A stretch of 64,000 bases of DNA from Shinisaurus crocodilurus (lineage: Eukaryota; Chordata; Lepidosauria; Squamata; Shinisauridae), in the NCBI GenBank assembly GCA_021292165.1, contig CM037879.1, forward strand, positions 18,933,525 through 18,997,524. The letters run 5' to 3'. Made by a program: the position numbers and the translations under genes. The first letter of the stretch is position 1, and every line of letters begins with the position of its first letter. This document shows positions 21,965 through 32,680 of the stretch, piece after piece. Under the pieces are notes generated by a model. The model saw only the letters and a list, made by a program, of their open reading frames with translations. It did not search any database and was not told where the DNA came from.

Positions 21965-22008
<44 letters not shown>

Positions 22009-22009
22009 G
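21964..22009. repeat. (AAT)n microsatellite
   Basis: About 14 AAT units continuing the L2 tail. Confidence 0.95.
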
Positions 22010-22189
22010 ATAAGCTCAGAGGGAAACAGGGAATTCTGAGGGCGGTGGCAGATGACATCATCATCCCTGCTACTAAAAAAGTGCTGGTTCTGCATCCCTG
22101 CAAGACCTGGCTCCACTATACCACTGGCACCAGGCTGGGAAAAACTGGTTTAGAGGATTTCACACACACCCCATTCAGACATTGGTGAT

Positions 22190-23185
22190 CTGGACCGATA
22201 TCTGGAATGACGGGGGGAGATGGAACTCTCTAATCTCCCTTTCACAGACCAATGAAATCGGTACCAAAATTATTGGTACCGATGTTCTTCTCCCATTGGA
22301 GGCGAGGCAGTCGGCGTTGTGGCCTTCGGAGTGGAGGGAGCAGGTTTCTTTTTCACCTTTGGCGATCCTCTCAACTCCTTCTTCCTTTTTTTCTTCCACC
22401 CCAGGTCCTTTGATGAGCAGGCTTTTTAAACCAGTTCTTTAGCTGTCTGTATCAAAAGCAAACGACCTGGAGTCAGAGGGTCTCTCCCTGTCGCCAGGGT
22501 CTGACCAGGAGGAGATACAGTGATGATCTGGAGGGCCGGCGAAGATGATGCCAACATGGGGGCAGCGGCCGTAGGTTGTTCAACAGCCTCCAATGCCTTC
22601 CTCCAGAGAACCTCTCGGAGATGATCAGAGCACTTTTTCCTAGCCTGTCTTGTAAAGGCTTGACATATCGATTCAGTGCCCCTCACCTAAACAAAACAGG
22701 CACAAGGAATGGCCGTCCGTTGGTAGCAATTTGCTTCCACAATGGACGCACTTATGAAATGGGGCCTTAACGGCCACCCGTTTCGCACGAGCTCCTCATG
22801 AAGAGTTCGTGAAAAGAAGATAGTACAAGAAAAAAACTTATAAAAGATGAGTAAAGTAGGAAAGATTGAGAAGATAGAAAGAATAAAAATATGAATAAAC
22901 CTCAGCACTGCAGTCAAAGGATGCAGAGAAACCTTCCCCGAGGCACCCACAAAGACGGTTGAAGAGGAACTGAGTGAATAGGTGGGAACCTACCAGTAGC
23001 ATGCGCAGTAGGACGGTGGGGGAGGGGTTCCCACGTAAAATTCTCAGCTTTGGAAGCTTCCTGAAACAGGCTCCGTGCAGGTGCAGAGCCCTTATGTGTG
23101 ATGCACAGAGACCACGAAGAAGAACAGGGGGCAGCTTGGGGGCCCTGCAGATGCACCCTCTGATAGCGAAACTCAAAGAAAAAGG
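22190..23185 (-). mobile_element. DIRS-like retrotransposon fragment (ORF1/5' region)
   Basis: Reading the minus strand from about 22780 down, one frame shows a paired-cysteine motif (KCVHCGS ... LCLFCLGEGH), then a stop, then AFTRQARKKCSDHLREVLW (about 22590-22650). This order is one I associate with the ORF1 (gag-like) protein of squamate DIRS-type elements. A stop codon and a frame change separate the two pieces, so the copy is dead. The higher-coordinate side (22950-23185) is GC-richer and may be the element's 5' region. No tyrosine recombinase or RT is visible. Family assignment is from recall of the motif and moderate in certainty. Confidence 0.5.
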
Positions 23186-23242
23186 CACTGCAGATTATGT
23201 GTAAGGCATTTAAAATCCTGCATATGCTAGGCACATGGTTTT

Positions 23243-23400
23243 ACATATTTATAGAGGGCCTAGTGATAGGGCAAAAGATTTGCATGCATGAGGTCCCAGG
23301 TGCAAGCCAGTTACATGCTCAGTTAAAAGGATTTGAAGCAGCAGGTACTGAGAAAAAGCTCTGCACGACCTTCAGAGAGCCCCATCAAGCCAGAGATAGA
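23243..23400 (+). mobile_element. Possible tRNA-Ala SINE, strongly diverged
   Basis: GATTTGCATGCATGAGGTCCC followed by a weak B-box (GGTGCAAGCC) and GAGAGCCCCATCAAGCCAG. Order matches the family but identity is low. Confidence 0.35.
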
Positions 23401-23469
23401 CTACTGGTCACACTCAGTACAAGGGAGTTGTTTTAAAACACACAAAGGGGGGGAGAGCTGTTACCCACA

Positions 23470-24205
23470 AAGGTCACATAAAGCACAGCATCTATTCGAC
23501 AGAATTCTCCCTTTCCCTTTCTGTTTCATTTTATTTTGCTTTTTATTATACTTTAAAGAAAAAAAGGAAAGAAAAGAAAAGACCAGCAGAAGCAAACCAA
23601 TCTAAAAATAACACTAGGAATTTTTTTAAAAAAGCAACAGTATTCCTAATTAGCCACAAACATAAAAACAGCTTCGCGTTACTACCGTTCTAAGAAAAAA
23701 AGAAGCCTATTTTTACTTATGGAATTTTACATTAAAAATATGCCCTCATTCAGAGGCTCAGGCTATGATGTGTGTGTGGGAAGTACTATGTCACTCACAC
23801 CATCCACAGGATGGCTTCCCTTAAAATGTGGACAAAATGGCGCGCGAAGCCAGTGGTACAGCTAGGCCTGGACCTTGGGGCAGAAGTCCAGGGCCTCACA
23901 GCCCAGTACCCCCCTCTCCAAATTACCACCCAGAGAGAAAAAGGTGATGAGGGCATCAAGGTAGCAGAAGGAAACTCCATTTCATTCCTGTAGGCATGAT
24001 TTGAGTGAGTCTACATTGCAAAACTGCTCATGTTCCTGAGTTTTGTTTTGTTTTTTAAAATCAGGGTTGGCAAACAGTTTTGTTGTTGTTTTAACATACC
24101 GGGAATGTCAGAAGCCGTTGTAAAGCATGGATTGGTGGAGAGGAAGATTAGTTGTGTGCTTCACAGCTGAAGTAATACACATGGCCGTATAAAAGACCCC
24201 CATCC
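23470..24205. other. No gene seen
   Basis: AT-rich first half with A/T runs and unclassified sequence up to the CR1 start. Confidence 0.4.
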
Positions 24206-24211
24206 CAAGAA

Positions 24212-25112
24212 GACTGCTTATCAAATTTGCAGATGACACAAAGTTGGGTGGAACAGCTAATACTCTGGAAGACAGAAACAAAATTCAAAGAGATCTCGAT
24301 AGGCTGGAGTGCTGGGCTGAAAACAACAGAATGAAATTTAATAGGGATAAATGCCAAGTGCTGCACCTAGGGAAAGGAAACCAAATGCAGAGTTACAGAA
24401 TGGGGGACACTTGGCTCAACAATACTACAAGTGAGAAGGATCTTGGAATTGTGGTAGATCACAAACTGAATATGAGCCAGCAATGCGATGTGGCTGCAAA
24501 GAAGGCAAATGCAATTTTGGGCTGCATTAATAGAAGTATAGCTTCCAAATCGCGTGAAGTGATAATTCCCCTTTACTCAGCACTGGTTAGGCCTCATCTT
24601 GAGTACTGCATCCAGTTCTGGACACCATACTTTAAGAAGGACGTAGACAAAATGGAGAGGGTTCAGAGGAGGGCAACAAGGATGATAAAGGGACTGGAAA
24701 CAAGGCCCTATGAGGACAGACTGAAAGAACTAGGCATGTTTAGCCTTCAGAAGAGGAGACTGAGGGGAGATATGAAAACACTCTTCCAGTACTTAAAAGG
24801 GTTGTCACACACAGGACGGCCAGGATCTCTTCTTGATCATCCCAGTTTGCAGGACACAGAATAATGGGCTCAAGTTGCAGGAACCCAGATTCCACCTAAA
24901 CATCAGGAAAAATTTCCTGACTGTCAGAGCAATAAGACAATGGAACCAACTACCTAGGGAGGTGGTGGGCTCTCCCACTCTGGAGGCATTCAAGGTGCGG
25001 CTGGACAGCCATCTGTCGGGGATGCTTTGACCTGGATTCCCGCATTGAGCGGGGGGTTGGACTCAATGGCCTGGTAGGCCCCTTCCAACTCTACTTTTCT
25101 ATGACTCTATAA
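24212..25112 (+). mobile_element. CR1 LINE, 3' third with RT catalytic box
   Basis: Same CR1 family as 6664-7735, opposite orientation, truncated just before the catalytic box (LLIKFADDTKLGGTAN at about 24215). Coding runs to about 24830, where a small indel shifts the frame. The end of the protein (NGLKLQEPRFHLNIRKNFLT ... LEAFKVRLDSHL) continues in another frame to the stop at about 25030. The 3' end is the standard CR1 terminus with TCTATGACTCTAT repeats. Non-functional. Confidence 0.92.
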
Positions 25113-25905
25113 GACTGTTAAGTCCAGGGGCAATATCCAATACTGCCCACGTCCTAGCAGGACATACTGCTAAAGCAATGGGAACCTAACGGTTCCTGAA
25201 ATGAGCGGGAACACTAATTTCCAGAAGGGCACAAATCAGTGGAGCTCGCTGACCAGTCCCATTCCAAAAACAAGCCCTTCTGCTCATTTCTGGGGCTACT
25301 TTTGAAATGACTGAACTGGGATCTATTTGATGCCACTGTGAGATTAGTAAAGTATTCTGTATGAGTTTAGGAAAGTTAAAATAAGATTATGACAATGATA
25401 GATTTCATTGATCTGAGTACATGGATCTATATACAAAAATGGGTACAATTTAAATCGATCTGCTTTGAAAGTTAGAAGGGTAACCAGGCTAGATTTTCCT
25501 TAGGCAGCTTTCTCATAAACTATTAGCTTACCCCACAACCATCCGATCAAACAGGTTTGTTAGCAAAACTCTCATCCTCTTCCAATTCTGCTGAAGCACA
25601 CATTTCAATGATGAAATTTATGTTGCATTTTCTGCTTTTATGGTTTTTTCTTTTTCTTTCAGATGATGAGTTCAATTAAGTTATAACTGCGCTATCCCCC
25701 TTAGGCTTCCAAATGTAACATTCTGGAGGGGAAAAACTATTAAATGGTATTGCAGAAGTTTAAAGACCTGGCAGCAGTAGGATATACGGTAAATATCTCC
25801 TCCAGCTGCTTCTAAATGCAAATCTACTCCAGGAACAGCAGTGAAATTAGGCCAACCTTATAGAAATTGTAAGACAAAGGGTTCTGAAGTTTTGAGGGCT
25901 TTCAA
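25113..25905. other. No gene seen
   Basis: AT-rich DNA with no recognised element. Confidence 0.4.
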
Positions 25906-25907
25906 TA

Positions 25908-25952
<45 letters not shown>
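25908..25952. repeat. (GAT)n microsatellite
   Basis: About 14-15 GAT units on the plus strand. Confidence 0.95.
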
Positions 25953-26099
25953 AAATCTGCCATTCAGTATCAAATCACAAGGTGGTGTACAAGATGCATT
26001 AATGGCGCCATCCAGTGTGGCTGCCTGTAAACCTCCAAACTCGGAGGATTATGGGCATCCAATCGAGTGTGGAGACAAGGATTGTCTCTGCGCTTCCCT

Positions 26100-26335
26100 T
26101 GCCATATGAAAGACATAAGTGGCCGATCTGCGCAAATTAGGCTGTTTTTAACATATCTTATGCCATTTTCTACATAAACAACGTAGTGCCGGAACTCGAA
26201 AGTCACTTTCCCTGGCTCTGCTCGTGAGAACACAAGTTGAGCTGGGGAAAAAGTCGGGCAAGCGGAGCTCAGGGGGTCGAGCCCGGCAAGTTCGCCAGAC
26301 TTCCACCCCCCAATCGAGCTCCATGCACATCCCTA
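26100..26335. mobile_element. Possible MITE, GC-rich, ending ACATCCCTA
   Basis: Right end GCACATCCCTA resembles the CTAGGGATG class; the left end is unclear. Confidence 0.3.
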
Positions 26336-26384
26336 CTGAAGGCTCCCCAGAAACTGGAACTCAGTGGCATACCTGCCTCTAAAC

Positions 26385-26520
26385 CTGGAGGCTGCATACA
26401 GCCATCATGACTGTTAGCCATTGTTAGCCTTATCCCCCGTGAATCTGTCTAATCCCACTTTAAAGCCATCTAAGCTAGCTGTCTTTAAAGCCATCTTGTG
26501 GCAGTGAATGTCCGGCAAAA
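26385..26520 (+). mobile_element. L3/CR1-type 3' UTR repeat fragment
   Basis: CAGCCATCATGACTGTTAGCC, CTGTCTAATCCCACTTTAAA and CATCTTGTGGCAGTGAATG continue the repeat family begun at 15399. Confidence 0.65.
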
Positions 26521-26950
26521 ATGTTCAAAAATAACACTTTCCAGAAAGTGGAAATCAGTGATCTTGCAACATGCAAGTTATATTCACAAAACCAGTCAAC
26601 AATATGGGAGAAGTTATTACCACATGGTGACTTTTTCCTGCCAAAAATGATTATTATTTTTTTGGTCTGGCCAAAATCTGGACATACTGCTAAGAGAAGA
26701 AATGGCTGCCCGAGATAGGCCGCCTAACCTTGCCCTAACTAGGCGGGACATGTGTGATGACCTGACAAATATTTCTGTGAATCATAGAACATCTTTACAT
26801 CTTTAAAGTGAGCACCAAGGAAGCCCTGGCATTTCCTTCATTTTCACAAACGCTGAAGACAATCTAGTACAGTAATGCCTGCTTAAATTTGCAAATGGCC
26901 TGGAACAAGAAAACACCAAGAGGATTGCTAATAGTTCTGGCCATTTCAAC

Positions 26951-27137
26951 AACTGCTCGGGACTTTAATTTTGCAGCCAAAGAGCTTGGCTGCTTGTAAT
27001 AAAACAGGAAACGTTTTGTCATGGAATTTCCCCATTAGTCTTCAGGCTAGCATCTAAAGTCATTGGTTCTGAATTCCTGTCTACCTGTAGCAGCTTCTCA
27101 TTCTCCAACTTTCCACTAAGGAAAGTTGAATTGGCCT
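26951..27137 (+). repeat. Local direct repeat, copy A
   Basis: 187 bp matching 29153-29340 in the same orientation with roughly a dozen differences (about 93% by eye). Shared landmarks are GCAGCCAAAGAGCTTGGCTG and TGGTTCTGAATTCCTGTCTA. No family recognised. Confidence 0.9.
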
Positions 27138-27488
27138 GCAGCTCATGCGCAGTGCACTGTTCCATGGAAACAAGCCGTAAAGTGGTGGTCCCTTTCCTCT
27201 CTTCCTTCCTCTTTTGAGGACTGGCTATTTGGAAGGCAAAACTTTCCTCTCAGGAAAAGCAGTCACGGAAACACTTTAGTGGCATATCAGTTGCACACCT
27301 GCTGTGAAAGAAACCTGGTGAATTATTCGAGCATAACCTTGAGGTGCTTAACGTAACCCAAGAAAGTCCCCCCCCCCCATCATTAATTACACTGTCTTAG
27401 TAAAATAGTTGAAGCTGCCGTGGTTCATTTAACAGGGGAAGTGGGGAGAGACACTGAACCTTGGGGGTTTTCTTGCTCCTTTCCCATT

Positions 27489-27663
27489 GACTTTATTTAT
27501 TTATTTATTCATTATATTTATACCCCGCCTTTTTTCCTGCAAGGAACCCAAGGCGGCTTACATAATCCTCCTCCTTCTCCTCTCCATTTTATCCTCACAA
27601 CAACCTTGTGAGGTAGGTTAAGCTGAGAGTCAGTGACTGGCCCAAAGTCACCCACTTTGATCC
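27489..27663 (-). mobile_element. tRNA-headed SINE, 3' part
   Basis: Tail TATTTATACCCCGCCTTTTT and GGAACCCAAGGCGGCTTAC, body CACAACAACC and GTGACTGGCCCAAAGTCACC. The tRNA head is missing. Confidence 0.85.
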
Positions 27664-29082
27664 CATGACTTTGCTGCAGACACTGGGGAACAGCTGTTTC
27701 GGTAGCACAAACAAAATGCAATCATCTCCTTTCCAATGCATCTGGACACAGTTTCTACCACAATGTTTAAAATGCCCCTACTTCATAGTACTGGTAAAAA
27801 GGAAACATATGGAGGGCCACTTCTTCCACTGGGCACAGAGGGCCTATTCATATGACCATGTTCATAGCATAAAGTCTGCCTTGCCCCCCCAAAATTGCTG
27901 GAGGTGGAGGGCTCCCTCCCACCGCCAAGTTCTCCATTGCCCCAAGGATCCTTGGAGGCTGGGTGTGCTTTTGCCCCCTATTTTCCTTCCTATTCAAGTT
28001 CATGGAGAATGGGCAGGGGGGAGAGAAACCCTGCTGAAAAAAAAGGCTGGAGGAAGAAGGCATGCCCGCCAAGGACCCTGTTGTCCCAAGGGTGCTTGGG
28101 GGGGGGGGGGATAGGACTTCTGCCGCCATCCAGTCATTTTTTTCAGCAGGGCAGCATTTCCCCAGCACCACCATGAAAGTGAATGGAGAAATGGCTCCAT
28201 TCACTTGCAGAGGGGAAAAATAGCCCGGTGGGCACCTCAGCTAGCCTTGCAGGTGCAGTGGCACCTATTGGTGCTGCATTGGGGACTTCAGGCATAGACT
28301 ATTAAACAACAGCTTGGTAGGGAAAGGTTCATAGATCTAGTTTGTTTCCAAGACAGCCATCACTATGACAGGAACAGCAAGATCAGCAAGGCTTACCATA
28401 TTGAAATGGCAAAGAATGACATCATCTCCCAGTTTGCTCTGACGGATGACTCATCACTTGAAGTGATAACACTCAACAAACCAATCATAGCCCAAGCATA
28501 TCAGAGTTATGGGTAAGGACCAAATGGAAGAGATGACCTTGCTTTTAATTGTTGGCATCTGAAATACAACATATATGCAATTTGTAGATCCCCAAAGGAC
28601 CTGTGGTACTTGAAAGACTGACAGATATATTGAGACATATGCCTTCATGGTCTACAGCCCACTCTAATCTAGCCTAGTGTAGGCTTTGGTCCACACCAGC
28701 TTATGCTTCAATAAACCTGGTAGTCTTCAAGCTGTCACAGAAGTCATTTTTGTGTATGCTGTCCCAGACTGACACAACAACCCTTCTGGAATGTGTAATT
28801 CGTAGCCCAATGAACAGAAGAGCTGTTCCTATCACCTGCTTCTTTGTTCTAACAAGGAGCAAATTTCAATTAGGTGTTTTTAACTTGGCTCTGCCCATCC
28901 TGTTCAGTTTAGCATAACTCATAAACTTGTTTTCAGTTCATTTTATGAGACCAACAGTAGCTAACAGCACTATACTATGGAATTATCATGCAAAACAACA
29001 AGAACAACAACTAAAGCCACCACGAGAGTGACAGAATCTCCCCTAAAGTTTCTTGTGTGTTTAAAAAGTACAACACATATTA
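27664..29082. other. No gene seen; G-rich patch
   Basis: The GC-rich patch 27850-28270 carries overlapping frames on both strands (up to 149 codons) made of simple purine/pyrimidine runs and a G run at 28098-28110, with a loosely palindromic layout suggesting an old MITE. The remainder is unclassified. Confidence 0.4.
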
Positions 29083-29152
29083 AGGTTGCAATCCTGCGTA
29101 CATTTAAGAGAGAGCAAGTCCCACTGAAATAGGTGTGACCTATGTCCAAATA

Positions 29153-29340
29153 AACTGCTCGGGACATTAATTCTGCAGCCAAAGAGCTTGGCTGGTTGTA
29201 ATAAAACGGGGAACGTTTTGTCATAGAATTACCCCATTAGTCTTCAGGCCAGCATCTGAAGTCATTGGTTCTGAATTCCTGTCTACCTGTAGCAGCTTCT
29301 CATTCTCCAACTTTCCACCAAGGAAAGTTGAACTGGGCCT
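29153..29340 (+). repeat. Local direct repeat, copy B
   Basis: Second copy of 26951-27137. On the right it abuts a LINE/SINE tail family (29335-29665), on the left a short palindromic MITE remnant (29083-29152). Confidence 0.9.
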
Positions 29341-29638
29341 GTTATTCCACCAGCCCTGCTGAAAGGCCTCCCTCGTGAAGGCTCCTCCTCCCTCAACTGT
29401 CACCACCAGCAGCCATTCCAGCGGGCTGTGCAGAGGGAGATGAGAGGGAGTGCAGGGCCATTCCACCAGCCCTGCCAGGAGTATTAACTTTCCCCCTTCT
29501 TCCCTCCCCATTCCTTTTTCCTTGTGTCTCGTGTCTTTTTAGATTGTAAGCCTGTGGGCAGGGACACTCTTGTTAATTAATTATATGTAAGCCACTCTGG
29601 GAGCCTTTTTGGCTGAGGAGCAGCATAAAACTGTTCCA

Positions 29639-29669
<31 letters not shown>

Positions 29670-29672
29670 AAA
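29335..29672 (+). mobile_element. Retroposon 3' tail with (AAAT)n end
   Basis: AGATTGTAAGCCTGTGGGCAG, TGTAAGCCACTCTGGGAGCC and an AAATAAATAAAT terminus mark a LINE or SINE 3' end. A minus-strand copy lies at 41457-41708. The upstream part (CCTCAACTGTCACC) is shared by both. Confidence 0.7.
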
Positions 29673-30295
29673 ATATACACACTTAGGATTGTCCTGCACC
29701 TAACCAAGGAAGTGTCTTCCTTCTCTTATTTTATACAAGTCTTCAGTTTTAAGTTTTTAGACATATACAATTTAAATTAAAAGTAATTTTGCTAGAAGCA
29801 ACTACAGCAACAGATAAAGTTGTCCTTTTAACAGTAAGGAAAATTATGGTAAATGGCTACATGCTTCTCTGACATCTAGCAAGTTGGGTCCAAATTACAA
29901 AACCAATCACCGCACTGAAGGAATGTACTGTTAAGACAATAACAGCCGCGCTTGTTGGCAGGGGAGCTTGTATATTTTGTTTTCCCAGCTGGTAAGAGGA
30001 TACACTACCATTCCTTTTGCCGCCTGGAAATCAGCCAGCATTTCTCTTAATTTTCAAGCCCTGTTGCACTGTCCTTAATTCTTACTTACGTGTGTGTGTG
30101 TGTGTGTGTGTGTGTCTGGCACCCTTTGAAAGTTACCAGGGGTGCCTCTAGGGAAGAGCTTAGTTAGTGACAGGCTGAAATATTTTGCACATTATCTCCC
30201 ATACAATTAGGAGAAATACCCCTAAAAATAGAAAATGGAGCTATGATATGGATAATACAGTGGCTCTCCTTTATATCAATGGAGCCTTCATTTTT
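29673..30295. other. No gene seen; (GT)n at 30088-30115
   Basis: Unclassified AT-rich DNA with one GT microsatellite of about 13 units. Confidence 0.5.
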
Positions 30296-30299
30296 CCAC

Positions 30300-30660
30300 C
30301 GAGACAGGAGGTATAGAACCTCTTTTAGCCCAAGAGCCAAATTCAATTTTGGAGGAGTTCTCAGGGGTAGCATTCCAGTTGTAGGCGGAGTTAAAGGCAA
30401 AGGGGGTGGGGCTAAAATACCAAAGATACCCAAAATACCAGCATTTTTTAACTTAAAGCTCTTGCTACCAGTAACTAAACCTTAGGAGAGGCACTTCAGC
30501 CTTTTATAATGGGGGGGGGGGGGAGAGAGAGAGAGAAACGTGCAAAAGCCACCAAATGCTTGGCAGCCAGGGAAAAGGGTCGTGGCCATCTAGGGAACCT
30601 TGGAGGGCCAGATCGCGATGCCAGTCGGGCCAGATTTGGTCCGCAGGCCTGACCTAGACA
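30300..30660. mobile_element. hAT/Charlie-like fragment
   Basis: AACCTCTTTTAGCCCAAGAG near the left and GGGCCAGATTTGGTCCGCAGG near the right resemble the two ends of an old Charlie-type element. The target duplication is not visible. A G run interrupts it at about 30510. Confidence 0.4.
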
Positions 30661-30724
30661 ATCTATCACCACCATTGGCTTTGGAGAGTCATATTAATAG
30701 AGGTGGAACCAAAAGAGCAGAAAA

Positions 30725-31445
30725 TAGTTCATAGGATCCTAGAGCTGGAAGGGGCTACGACGACACGGTCCCTTACACTTTAGGACCAGCCGCATAAACC
30801 CTTCTCAGGGTAAGCACCAACACTTAAAAACCTGAGGGGAGGGTCAAATGAAATCTTTCCCCTACTAATGAGGGGAAAGATTAATACAGGTTATTAAGGA
30901 TCTATTTTAAATTTATGATACTGTGGGTACAAAGGTGTGTGTGTGTGTAGATTTAACAGTAATGCAGGTTAATAACACCAAGCTGACACGTAGGATTTGG
31001 GTAGCAAACAAAATAAAAATAAGTTTATTTTAATTCTCAAAATCTTAGTTCCAGAAAATAACTTTAAACCTGCCTACACCAAACACTTTGTAATTAACCT
31101 AAGTCCCTATAACTCTACATACTTTCACTCTTCAGACAAGCACGGATTTCTCTCAAAACTCCTGACAGACAAGACACGAATAACCCAACTAACCTAACTC
31201 CCAACATACCCACACACTCACACTCAACTAACTACACACTCTACTCACTCCAAACACACTCAACTCGACACTCCCATAACCCACCCTTTCCAAGACATCA
31301 CAAACCACACCCAGTAAGTTCAACATTCTATACTCACTAAAGATACTAATGCAGACATACACCAGGGAACTGAATTGTGGGGTTACGCCACAGGGGCCTA
31401 CAAGGCCATCGAGTCCAACCCCCTGCTCAATGCAGGAAACTAGAG
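30725..31445 (-). mobile_element. CR1 3' tail split by an LTR
   Basis: CR1 tail pieces at 30725-30755 (TAGAGCTGGAAGGGGC) and 31393-31440 (CATCGAGTCCAACCCCCTGC) join perfectly if the LTR between them is removed. Confidence 0.8.
30756..31392 (-). mobile_element. Solo LTR (637 bp) with 5-bp TSD
   Basis: On the minus strand it begins TGTGGCGTAACCCC and ends GTGTCGTCGTA (the sister at 5434 ends GTCGCA, so the ancestral terminus was CA). It is flanked by GGGGC on both sides (30751-30755 and 31393-31397), an exact 5-bp duplication inside CR1. The polyadenylation signal AATAAA lies on the minus strand near 31022. No internal coding region, so this is a solo LTR from recombination. Whether it belongs to an endogenous retrovirus or a Gypsy-type element cannot be told from the LTR alone. 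Confidence 0.8.
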
Positions 31446-31449
31446 GAGA

Positions 31450-31515
31450 GGTCTCCCATCTAAGTAATAACCAGGCCCGACCCTGCTTAGCTTTCCACGC
31501 TCAGACAAGCTGAGC
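31450..31515 (-). pseudogene. 5S rRNA-derived fragment
   Basis: The minus strand reads GGAAAGCTAAGCAGGGTCGG then GCCTGGTTATTACTTAGATG and GGGAGACC, the middle and 3' half of vertebrate 5S rRNA including the internal promoter region, with a few substitutions. Both ends of the 5S molecule are missing. It is a pseudogene fragment or the head of a 5S-type (SINE3) element. It abuts a CR1 tail. Confidence 0.85.
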
Positions 31516-32363
31516 CAGCGTGAGCCGCAGGCCTGTATCCAAAATGTATTCCTGCATAAAGTTTGCACAGTGGTTTATCTTGGGGGAAATCACCAGGCCC
31601 ATATGAATACTGTGAACTTCACCAATATGAGGCCCAGGCCCAGCAATATTAGCAGCTCACTCACTGCGTAGGGCTCCAGCCAGTGCATGACAGGAGGCAT
31701 AGGAGAATGCTTGGAAGCCAGCTACAGCTGACTGGTGCTGGGAACTGGCAGCGCTGGGGCATGGACAAGACTTACCCCTTGTCCCAGATTGACTCCCTTG
31801 GCTGGGAAATTTAAATATTCAGCCCACTGAAGGCATCTCATCCACCAGAGATACGGCCCAGTGGAGGAATGGGGGAAGAAGCAATTTTTGTTGATTCCCT
31901 CTGCAGCCCCCTAGGTCCACCAAAAATGTGCTCCAGAGGATTGGGGAAGGGGTGCTGAGAGATGCAAGGGGAAATGGACTAAAAAGCCCCCCCCCCCTTT
32001 CTACAGGCAGGAGTGTTCTGAGCAGAACTATGCTGAGGAGATGGTACTGCCGGTGAAGGTAAATGCTGGACTGAACCAACAGTATTTTTATATTGGGTGT
32101 GGGTGTGGGGAGTATTGCAAGAAAAATAGAATCGTACAATAACCGAAATGTAATAGCTTTATTTCAAGAGCACAACTCCTCATTTAGGCAAAGCTGAATC
32201 AGATTCAACTCTAGAGCAGCTAATCCACAAATTGCTATTTATGTGTCACCGAAGAAGACTGCAATGTTGAAATATGTCTGGCAACTGGAATTGTTACTCA
32301 CCCTGTTATTTCTCTCTGTCTTGCAATGAGGATATTATTTTGTTAATAAAGTGTTGGTTCCAG
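31516..32363. other. No gene seen
   Basis: Moderately GC-rich to 32000, including a C run at 31987-31998, then AT-rich. No element recognised. Confidence 0.4.
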
Positions 32364-32432
32364 ACTTAGTCATGCTTAGAGAAAACCTATTGAAATCAAT
32401 GGGACAACCTAAGCCTGACTCAGTCTGGATCC
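32364..32432. mobile_element. Short palindromic MITE
   Basis: AGTCATGCTTAGAGAAAACC and TAAGCCTGACTCAG around the centre ATTGAAATCAATGGG. Related to 11487-11548. Confidence 0.55.
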
Positions 32433-32504
32433 AAGCCAATGTGTTGAAAAGTTTTTGTATTTGAAGCATTATACTCTTGCTTTTAAAATCTTATGTACAA
32501 GTAA

Positions 32505-32680
32505 TAGTAAACTGGGTAAAATTTTGTTTTACCCAGTTTTACCCAGTTTGTTTTACCCAAATCCTACGTGTCAGCTTGGTGTTATTAACCTGCATTACCC
32601 AGTTTTAATATGGTCATGCATTAATGACCATATAATGCATGGTCATTATATTATGACCATGCATGTCCTCATGAGTCAAT
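32505..32680. repeat. Rearranged patch with inverted local copies
   Basis: Repeated TTTTACCCAG units and their inverse (ACTGGGTAAAA), then at 32554-32597 an exact 44-bp inverted copy of 30960-31003, then a cluster of inverted ATGGTCATGCAT/ATGCATGGTCAT motifs. See findings. Confidence 0.85.

Noticed and set aside
27665..28204. Overlapping frames up to 149 codons near a G run
   Set aside because: Low-complexity purine/pyrimidine DNA, open on both strands; no splice signals or family match.
31450..31515. Possible functional 5S rRNA gene
   Set aside because: Both ends of the molecule are missing and substitutions are present; it lies in repeat debris.
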